This document shows positions 8,155 through 14,495 of a DNA stretch of 25,146 bases, in pieces. The DNA is from DASZGI01 sp035938995 (GTDB taxonomy: Bacteria > Actinomycetota > Actinomycetes > Streptomycetales > Catenulisporaceae): assembly GCF_035938995.1 (NCBI RefSeq), contig NZ_DASZGI010000257.1, positions 1 to 25,146 on the forward strand, read 5' to 3'. The position numbers and the translations under genes are program-made. The notes under the pieces were generated by a model, which worked only from the letters and a program-made list of their open reading frames with translations, had not been told where the DNA came from and did not search any database. Position 1 is the first letter of the stretch. Each line of letters starts with the position of its first letter.

Positions 8155-9678
8155 TCAGGGGGTGTTCAGGAACCCCTCCTCGATCAGCGACCGGACGGTG
8201 TCCAGGCCCCCTTCACGTAGCGCCTCAGGGGCCAGTCCGAATTCCCCGGCGATCCGGTCGAGCACGGCGCCGAGTGGACGCAGACCGTCGAGGGCGCCGA
8301 GCAGCGCGATGCCGACCGGGTCGATGTCGCCGGCCCGGTACAGGCCGCTGACCTGGGTGATCCTGGTGGATTCCGGGGTCCAGCCGGATTCGCCGACGCG
8401 TGCGGTCTGCTCCAGCACGAGGTCCGGCGGGACCCGGAGCGCGGCCGCCAGCAGCTCTTCGTCCGAGGTGCCACGCAGGAAGGCGCGGCGGGCGAACCAG
8501 CCGGGCACGAGGGCGCCGAGCGGCTGATCGACACGGCCGGTGAGCTCTTCCAGACGCAGCGTCGGCACGTCGGCCCCGCTCGCGCGCAGGGTGATCCAGC
8601 CGAAGCCGATCGCCTCGATCCGGTTGGCCTCGAAGTAGTCGAGGTACGCCTGGTAGCGGATGATGTAGTCGGGGGTGCCGTGGTCCCCGGCGTCCCGCAG
8701 CCAGAGCTCGGCGTACTCGGCGGGGTCCTGCACCTCGCGCTGGATCACCCAGGCGTCGCAGCCGGTGGCCCGCACCCAAGGGGCCACCCGCTCACGCCAG
8801 TCCACGCCCTGCTCGTGCACCCAGTTGGCCAGGATCTGGCACCAGCCGCCCTCGGACATCCGGGCCGGGACCTGCTCGAGGAAGCGGCGGCACAGCTCGT
8901 CGGCGGGCAGGCCGGCGTCGCGGTAGGTGAAGCGGCCGTGGCCCTGCGCCGACTCGGGGGAGATGACGAACGGCGGGTTGGAGACGATCAGGTCGAAGCG
9001 CTCGTCCCGCACCGGTTCGAAGAGGCTGCCGGGACGCAGGTCAATGCGGGCGGCCTCGCGGTCGTCGAGGGAGAGGGCCGCGGTGAGCCGGGCAAACTTG
9101 AGCGCACGGAGGTTGACATCGGTGGCGACGATCTCGGCCGCGTGACGCGATAGGTGCAGCGCCTGGACGCCACAGCCGGTGCCGACGTCGAGCGCGCGGG
9201 AGACCGGTTCGCGGACGGTGAGCTGCGCGAGGGTGGTGGACGCGCCGCCGACGCCGAGCACGTAGTCCGGCCGCATGGCGACCGAGCGACCGGTGACCAG
9301 GCCGGCGCCGAGGTCGGACACCAGCCACCAGTCCACGTCGGACTCCCCGTAGGGGCGGATGTCGACCAGCGCTCGAACGGTGTCGTCGGCGCGCTCGTGC
9401 GCGAGCAGTCCGCCGGTCAGCGCGTCGTCGATTGGGAGCGTGCGCTCCGCGGCGTCGCGCGGGACGGTCTCCTGAAGCACGAAGAGCTTGATCAGGGTGC
9501 CGATGGGCGAGTCGTCGGCACGCACCGCGCGCGATGCGGCGACCGACTCGTTGCGGGAGAGCGCCGAGTACGCCGTCGGCCCCAGCGCCTCAAGGCAGCC
9601 GTCCACCGTGTACTGGGCCTTGATGAGCGCCTCGCGTAGGCGCTCGATCGCGTGCGGATCCGTCATCAGCTCGGTCAC
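8155..9678 (-). CDS. Class I SAM-dependent methyltransferase with N-terminal wing-like domain
   Basis: The core has the SAM-binding glycine motif ALDVGTGCGVQAL, the acidic loop VATDVNLRAL and the catalytic motif SNPPFV, typical of HemK/RsmC/TrmN6-type enzymes that methylate amide or exocyclic amino nitrogens in protein, rRNA or tRNA. About 150 residues precede it, opening with TDPHAIERLREALIKAQYTVDGCLEALGP-like sequence related to the winged N-terminal domain seen in actinobacterial members; about 210 follow. Start is uncertain: GTG at 9678 (507 aa) or ATG at 9666 (503 aa). Neither has a good ribosome site, so a leaderless transcript is possible. Substrate is unknown; the NPPF motif points to N-methylation rather than carbon or oxygen. 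An equivalent methyltransferase sits between topA and the H+-pyrophosphatase in Streptomyces. Confidence 0.85.
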   Translation of the reverse strand: MTELMTDPHAIERLREALIKAQYTVDGCLEALGPTAYSALSRNESVAASRAVRADDSPIGTLIKLFVLQETVPRDAAERTLPIDDALTGGLLAHERADDTVRALVDIRPYGESDVDWWLVSDLGAGLVTGRSVAMRPDYVLGVGGASTTLAQLTVREPVSRALDVGTGCGVQALHLSRHAAEIVATDVNLRALKFARLTAALSLDDREAARIDLRPGSLFEPVRDERFDLIVSNPPFVISPESAQGHGRFTYRDAGLPADELCRRFLEQVPARMSEGGWCQILANWVHEQGVDWRERVAPWVRATGCDAWVIQREVQDPAEYAELWLRDAGDHGTPDYIIRYQAYLDYFEANRIEAIGFGWITLRASGADVPTLRLEELTGRVDQPLGALVPGWFARRAFLRGTSDEELLAAALRVPPDLVLEQTARVGESGWTPESTRITQVSGLYRAGDIDPVGIALLGALDGLRPLGAVLDRIAGEFGLAPEALREGGLDTVRSLIEEGFLNTP

Positions 9679-9807
9679 AGGGAGCACTCTAGGCAATCGC
9701 GTGCCCACCTTTGGTCCCCGCCCGGTGACAGTCTCACGAGCCGCGCGAAACCGCCGCTCGAAGCCACTGGTGGGTGCCCTAGACCGTCCGGGGACGCCTT
9801 GGGAATG

Positions 9808-9850
9808 GCACACGGCCGTAGGCGGTGTCGAACCGCCTACGGCCGTGTGC
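9808..9850. terminator. Perfect 19-bp inverted repeat, terminator after hppA
   Basis: The left arm gcacacggccgtaggcggt (9808-9826) and the right arm (9832-9850) are exact reverse complements around a 5-nt loop. It lies 44 bp past the hppA stop codon and upstream of the methyltransferase. There is no following T-run on the minus strand. Confidence 0.8.
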
Positions 9851-9893
9851 TCCGAATCTTTTGGACCGCGCGCCTGTCAGCACGCGGGCCGGG

Positions 9894-12242
9894 TCAGACG
9901 TGCGCCACTGCGCCGTTCTCCTCGTCCGCCGAGCTGCTCTGGCCCGGGACCTGCGCGCTCACCGCGATCGACTTGCGCTTGGAGTTCCAGACCGCCACGA
10001 CGATCACGGCGAGGGCGGCGAGCGCGATGCCGATGCGGGCCGGAGTGCTCGCACCGGAACCGATCGACAGGCTCACGATGGCCGGGGCGACCAGCAGCGA
10101 GACCAGGTTCATCACCTTGATCAGCGGGTTGATCGCGGGGCCGGCGGTGTCCTTGAACGGGTCGCCGACGGTGTCGCCGATGACCGTTGCGGCGTGCGCC
10201 TCGGAGCCCTTGCCGCCGTAGTTGCCGTCCTCGACCAGCTTCTTGGCGTTGTCCCAGGCGCCGCCGGAGTTGGCCAGGAAGACCGCCATCAGGGTGCCGG
10301 TGCCGATCGCGCCCGCCAGATACGAGCCGAGCGCGCCGACGCCGAGCGAGAAGCCGACCGCGATCGGCGCCATGACCGCGAGCAGGCCGGGGGTGACCAG
10401 TTCGCGCAGCGAGTCGGTGGTGACGATGTCCACGACGCGGCCGTACTCGGGGCGGCCGGTGCCCTCCATGATCCCGGGGATCTCGGCGAACTGCCGGCGC
10501 ACCTCGAACACCACCGCGCCGGCGGCCCGGGAGACGGCGTTGATCGCCAGTCCGGAGAACAGGAAGACCACCGCGGCGCCGATCAGCAAGCCGACCAGGT
10601 TGCGCGGGTCGGCGATGTCGAGGACGCCGCGGTACTGCTCGCTCAGCGACGCGGCCGGGATGTTCTTCTTGGCCACCTGCTCGGTGATCGCGTCGTGGAA
10701 CGAGCCGAACAGCGCGGTCGCGGCGAGCACCGCGGTCGCGATCGCGATGCCCTTGGTGATCGCCTTGGTGGTGTTGCCGACCGCGTCCAGCGAGGTCAGC
10801 ACGCGCGCGCCCTCGGGGCTGACGTCGCCGGACATCTCCGCGATGCCCTGGGCGTTGTCGGAGACCGGGCCGAAGGTGTCCATGGCCACGATCACGCCGA
10901 CCGTGGTCAGCAGGCCGGTACCGGCCATCGCGACACAGAACAGCGAGATCGCGATCGAGCCGCCGCCGAGCAGGTAGGCGCCGAACACGCCCGCGCCGAT
11001 GACGAGCGCGGAATAGACCGCCGACTCCAAGCCGAGCGAGACGCCGGACAGGATGACGGTCGCCGGGCCGGTCAGCGAGGTCTTGCAGACGTCCTTGACC
11101 GGACGGAAGTTCGTATCGGTGAAGTAGCCGGTCAGCTGCTGGATCGCCACCGCGACGACGATGCCGATGATCACCGAGACCAGCGCGATCAGCTGCGGGT
11201 TGCCGACGTGGCCGACCGACGCAGAGCCGTCCAGGCTGGCGAAGGAGCTGGGCAGGTAGCTAAACGCGGCGGCGGCGACCAGGACGATCGAGACGGCCGC
11301 GGAGATGAAGAACCCGCGGTTGATCGCGGCCATCCCGGAGCGGTCGTTCGGACGCGGCGAGACCGCGAAGATGCCGATCACCGCGGTCAGCACGCCGATC
11401 ATGGGCACGATCAGCGGGAAGACCAGGCCCTTGGAGCCGAACGCGGCCAGGCCCAGGATCAGTGCGGCCACCAGGGTCACCGCGTAGGACTCGAACAGGT
11501 CCGCGGCCATGCCGGCGCAGTCGCCGACGTTGTCGCCCACGTTGTCCGCGATGGTGGCGGCGTTGCGCGGGTCGTCCTCGGGGATGCCCTGCTCCACCTT
11601 GCCGACCAGGTCCGCACCGACGTCGGCGGCCTTGGTGAAGATGCCGCCGCCGACACGCATGAACATCGCGAGCAGCGCGGCGCCGAAGCCGAAGCCCTCG
11701 AGGACCTTGGGGGCCTCGCTCTTGTAGGCCAGCACGACGATCGAGGCGCCGAGCAGGCCCAGGCCGACGGTGAACATGCCGACCACGCCGCCGGTGCGGA
11801 AAGCGATGCGGGTGGCCCGGTTGGCCCCCGACTCGTTCGCCGCCGCGGCGACGCGGACGTTGGACCGGACCGCCAACGACATGCCGACGTAGCCGGTGAT
11901 CGCGGAGAACCCGGCGCCGATGAGGAAGAACACGGAGCGGCCGATGCGCACGCTCCAGTTGTCCGCCGGGAGCGCCAGCAACAGGAAGAACGCCACCACG
12001 GCGAACCCGCCGAGGGTGCGGAACTGGCGGGCGAGGTAGGCGGATGCGCCTTCCTGCACCGCTGCCGCGATGCGTTTCATGTTGTCGGTGCCCTCGCTCG
12101 CGGCGAGGACCTCGCGGACCAGGTAGCCGGCCACGCCGAGCGCCGCGAGGGCGATCACGGCGACGACGACCACCAAAGTGAGATTGCCGCCCGAAACGGT
12201 CGGGGCGGCCAGTGCCAGATGCGGCTCGGCGAGCCGGGACAT
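9894..12242 (-). CDS. hppA: Membrane-bound proton-translocating pyrophosphatase (K+-independent type)
   Basis: Couples hydrolysis of pyrophosphate to proton export across the cytoplasmic membrane, conserving energy from biosynthesis. The ATG at 12242 follows AAGGAGGACGGA, an excellent ribosome site, and gives 782 residues; an upstream in-frame extension is dismissed. Many hydrophobic segments are visible, as expected for about 16 membrane helices. The family signature DVGADLVGKVE is at about 207-217, followed by DDPRNAATIADNVGDNVGD with its Mg-PPi-binding aspartates, and the C-terminal acidic motif EAHAATVIGDTVGDPFKDT. GNTTKAITKG places Lys at about 493, the position that is Ala in K+-dependent enzymes, so this is the K+-independent class. 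A 19-bp hairpin ends the transcript, and a large non-coding leader lies upstream. Confidence 0.97.
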   Translation of the reverse strand: MSRLAEPHLALAAPTVSGGNLTLVVVVAVIALAALGVAGYLVREVLAASEGTDNMKRIAAAVQEGASAYLARQFRTLGGFAVVAFFLLLALPADNWSVRIGRSVFFLIGAGFSAITGYVGMSLAVRSNVRVAAAANESGANRATRIAFRTGGVVGMFTVGLGLLGASIVVLAYKSEAPKVLEGFGFGAALLAMFMRVGGGIFTKAADVGADLVGKVEQGIPEDDPRNAATIADNVGDNVGDCAGMAADLFESYAVTLVAALILGLAAFGSKGLVFPLIVPMIGVLTAVIGIFAVSPRPNDRSGMAAINRGFFISAAVSIVLVAAAAFSYLPSSFASLDGSASVGHVGNPQLIALVSVIIGIVVAVAIQQLTGYFTDTNFRPVKDVCKTSLTGPATVILSGVSLGLESAVYSALVIGAGVFGAYLLGGGSIAISLFCVAMAGTGLLTTVGVIVAMDTFGPVSDNAQGIAEMSGDVSPEGARVLTSLDAVGNTTKAITKGIAIATAVLAATALFGSFHDAITEQVAKKNIPAASLSEQYRGVLDIADPRNLVGLLIGAAVVFLFSGLAINAVSRAAGAVVFEVRRQFAEIPGIMEGTGRPEYGRVVDIVTTDSLRELVTPGLLAVMAPIAVGFSLGVGALGSYLAGAIGTGTLMAVFLANSGGAWDNAKKLVEDGNYGGKGSEAHAATVIGDTVGDPFKDTAGPAINPLIKVMNLVSLLVAPAIVSLSIGSGASTPARIGIALAALAVIVVAVWNSKRKSIAVSAQVPGQSSSADEENGAVAHV

Positions 12243-13092
12243 TCCGTCCTCCTTGACGTGGGTACCCCGTGAGCGCGTCACAAGAGCTACCGGCAGGAAC
12301 ACGAGGAACGCTGCCCGGCGCCTGTCAGTACGGGGCTTTAGTACCGGTACTGCCATCGCATCGACCGACCGCCTGCCATGGCGGTTCGATCGGTGGGCCG
12401 GAGTTTACGCACGTCCCGCGGCGCATACCAGCGCCTCTTGAGAATTTCGATACAGAACGGCATGTGACGCGTGTCTCATCGTGTACGGGGACTGCAAAAC
12501 ACCATTTTCCATTGCCCGACCGCACTTTTTCCGAAACAACCAGGTTAGGGCCGGTTTCCGGCCCGCGCGACCGCGACAGGGCGAGCGGAACCGGTCCTAA
12601 GCCCCCGACCTCGTGAGAATCACTCGAAGTGGTGAGCGCGCAACCAGCGCGGAGAGTACGCGTGGGACGGACGGAGACGCGGCAGAAGGGAGAAGAGGCG
12701 GGAGCCGTGGCGCGATCAGCGGGTCAAGCTTGTAGAGCCGCGTAAAGGCGCGTAACGGAACGGCGGCAGAACTGCAGCAGAACGGCATAGGGCAGCCCCG
12801 CAAGGGAACCGTGCACAGAAACCGCCGCGCAGGTGTGCTTCTGGACGGTGCGTAGGTGTGCGCTCCTCGACGCCGCGTAGTTGCGCTCCCGGACGCTGCG
12901 TAGGTGTGCGCTCCTGGATGCTGCGTAGGAGTGGCTGCCGTCAGATGTGTCTGCCACAACGCACGTGCGTCGTCGGCTCCGTGACGCCTTTCACGGCGCA
13001 GTACTTCGCGACAGCGCGCCCGCCGCACCTGCGCTGAACTCCCGCGACCGCCGCCTGAGCCTCGTCTCTGCCGAGGATCGAGCGTGTCGCGG
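12243..13092. other. 850-bp gap between the anti-sigma factor gene and hppA
   Basis: No supported gene. It should hold the hppA promoter and leader. An imperfect inverted repeat (about 12360-12390, arms accgcc/ggcggt with tcga flanks) lies ~120 nt upstream of hppA and could fold in its leader. A short hairpin GGGCCGG-ttt-CCGGCCC is at 12548-12564. A degenerate ~24-bp tandem repeat occupies 12827-12947. The open frames here (for example 12724-12957 minus) lack ribosome sites and recognisable domains. Confidence 0.5.
12827..12947. repeat. Degenerate 23-25-bp tandem repeat, about five copies
   Basis: Units begin gcgtaggtgtgcgctcct or close variants at 12827, 12850, 12875, 12898 and 12923, with lengths alternating 23 and 25 bp, so two units form a 48-bp higher-order period. 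The last unit is strongly diverged. There are no unique spacers of constant length, so this is not a CRISPR array. Confidence 0.8.
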
Positions 13093-13698
13093 TCAGCTGG
13101 CGAAGCGAGGACCGTCCACGGGCCAGCCCATGCGAATCACGCCGCCCTGGGTGGTCAGGCGCACCTCGAGGTCGTCGACCAGGCCACGCAACACCGCAAG
13201 GCCCATCTCCGCGCCGTCGCCGTCGTCGCCCAGTCCGGCGTCGTCCGCGGACTTATCCGCCGACGCTTCCTCTTCCTGTCCCTGCTCCTGCTGTTGTTCC
13301 CGCACCTCGGAACCGCTGTCCTCGGCCTTGGGTACCGGGCCGCCGCTGACCGCGTCCACGACCTCGACGCCGAACCGCTCGCGGCCGTCGTCAAGGTGGA
13401 CCACCACCGGGACGTCCGGGGCCGCGGCGCGGTGCAGACCCACAGCGCGCGAGCACGCCTCCCCCACGGCGAGACGCACCTCGTCGAGCAACCCGTCCTC
13501 CACCCCGGCCCGCCGCGCCAAGGCGACGGCGACCAGACGCGCCGTACGGACGTGCTCGGGCAACGGTGCGAAGCGCAGGACCACCGGAGCGCCCGAGTGC
13601 TCAGGAGCGACCTGCGGACCCGGGGAGGTCTCCTGCGCCTGGCCTCCGGGCTCCGATTCGAGGGGGGTGAGTGAGTCGGCGGCGTGTACGCCCGTCAT
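13093..13698 (-). CDS. RsbW-like anti-sigma regulatory factor, BldG partner type (SCO3548-like)
   Basis: Histidine-kinase-like ATPase (HATPase_c) anti-sigma factor expected to bind a sigma factor and to phosphorylate or be trapped by BldG. ATG at 13698 follows GGGAGGACCAC, giving 201 residues. A disordered N-terminus (1-38) leads to LRFAPLPEHVRTARLVAVAL and the N-box region DEVRLAVGEACSRAVGLH (about 72-89). The usual N-box Asn (EAC-x-NA) is Arg84 here. Between N-box and G-box lies an acidic/Gln-rich insertion, EVREQQQEQGQEEEAS (131-146). Then comes AEMGLAVLRGLVDDLEV, the G2-like end of the ATP lid. The gene lies downstream of bldG on the same strand as in S. coelicolor, where the two products are reported to interact. 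Whether this copy still hydrolyses ATP is uncertain because of the missing Asn. Confidence 0.85.
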   Translation of the reverse strand: MTGVHAADSLTPLESEPGGQAQETSPGPQVAPEHSGAPVVLRFAPLPEHVRTARLVAVALARRAGVEDGLLDEVRLAVGEACSRAVGLHRAAAPDVPVVVHLDDGRERFGVEVVDAVSGGPVPKAEDSGSEVREQQQEQGQEEEASADKSADDAGLGDDGDGAEMGLAVLRGLVDDLEVRLTTQGGVIRMGWPVDGPRFAS

Positions 13699-14002
13699 GT
13701 GGTCCTCCCGCGGTGTTCCGGTGGTCGGTTGCGTCGCCCTGTTCGCGTGCCGACCCTTCGACCCGACCGGCTGTCGACGACGGCCTTGGCCTGCGGCGGG
13801 AATCCTGCCGCGCGACCGTCCGTCGCCGCCTGATCTTCGATTCGAAGAGTTCACGCTGCCCCGCCCGGCCACTTCGCCGGGTCGGATGGCCGTGCCGGGC
13901 GGCGGCCGACAGGCCTCGGGGCTTCTCGGACCGCCCGGCCCGGCGAGCGGCGGCGCGGGGAGCGCCGCCGCTCGGTACGTCCGGCGGACGGTGGGCAGCC
14001 GC
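13699..14002. other. 304-bp spacer between bldG and the anti-sigma gene
   Basis: No gene is supported; frames across it are shadows. It contains the strong hairpin at 13945-13973 and several other GC-rich inverted repeats. A spacer this long, with a hairpin, separates two genes that are otherwise expected to be co-transcribed. Confidence 0.5.
13945..13973 (-). terminator. 12-bp stem hairpin just downstream of bldG
   Basis: gagcggcggcgc (13945-13956) pairs perfectly with gcgccgccgctc (13962-13973) around loop gggga. It starts 30 bp after the bldG stop codon. It probably yields a bldG-only transcript with partial readthrough into the anti-sigma gene, matching the mono- and bicistronic bldG transcripts known in S. 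coelicolor. Confidence 0.65.
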
Positions 14003-14344
14003 TCAGTCGGTGGCGGCGATCGCATCCTCGACCGTGGTGTGGATCGGGAACACCTTGGTCAGCCCGGTGATCCGGAAGATCTTCAGGATCCGCTCCTGGG
14101 TGCACACCAGCCGCAACGAGCCGTCGTGCGCCCGCACCCGCTTCAACCCGCCAACCAAAACGCCCAGACCGGTCGAGTCCAGGAAGTCCACCGCCTCCAT
14201 GTCCACCACCAGGTGGTAGCGGCCCTGGTTCACCAGGTCCACCAGCTGCTCACGCAGCTTCGGGGCCGTGTAGACGTCAATCTCGCCGCCGACTTCGATG
14301 ACCGTGCGGTCACCCTCGTGCCGGGTCGACAGGTTCAGATCCAC
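14003..14344 (-). CDS. bldG: Anti-sigma factor antagonist BldG (STAS domain)
   Basis: Anti-anti-sigma factor that, when unphosphorylated, binds anti-sigma factors and frees sigma factors controlling development, antibiotic production and stress response. GTG at 14344 follows GGAGGACCC and gives exactly 113 residues, the length of S. coelicolor BldG as I recall it. The single STAS domain begins VDLNLSTRHEGDRTVIEVGG, runs through DVYTAPKLREQL and reaches DFLDSTGLGVLVGGLKRVRA. Ser57 in DSTG is the conserved phosphorylation site. The end, KIFRITGLTKVFPIHTTVED, is nearly invariant in actinomycete BldG. The gene is divergent from the helicase gene, with a 151-bp shared upstream region, and is followed by the anti-sigma gene on the same strand. 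Confidence 0.96.
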   Translation of the reverse strand: MDLNLSTRHEGDRTVIEVGGEIDVYTAPKLREQLVDLVNQGRYHLVVDMEAVDFLDSTGLGVLVGGLKRVRAHDGSLRLVCTQERILKIFRITGLTKVFPIHTTVEDAIAATD

Positions 14345-14372
14345 GGGTCCTCCAGCACTGTTCCGTGCGACA

Positions 14373-14385
14373 TCCCCCTGGGGGA
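14373..14385. promoter_or_regulatory. Short perfect palindrome upstream of bldG
   Basis: TCCCCCTGGGGGA (14373-14385) is a 6-bp inverted repeat with a 1-nt centre, 29 bp upstream of the bldG start and 110 bp upstream of the helicase start. It could be an operator or simply a GC-tract coincidence; there is no direct support for a regulator. Confidence 0.3.
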
Positions 14386-14495
14386 AGGGGGCGGGTACGC
14401 ATTCAATCACTCCGCGCCCACACCTGACGACGGTATGCGAGCGGTTCACCGCGAGGAGTGTCATTCTCTCTTCCTGGTGCATTCTGTTGAACACG

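Noticed and set aside
9825..12272. 815-codon open frame on the plus strand
   Set aside because: Antisense to hppA for its full length; Asp/Arg/Gly/Gln-rich low-complexity product typical of the aligned antisense frame.
12827..12947. CRISPR-like array
   Set aside because: Units are contiguous and degenerate with no spacers of constant length and no cas genes.
12724..12957. 77-codon minus-strand gene over the tandem repeat
   Set aside because: GTG start without ribosome site, no family, and repetitive sequence alone explains the open frame; kept only as a finding.
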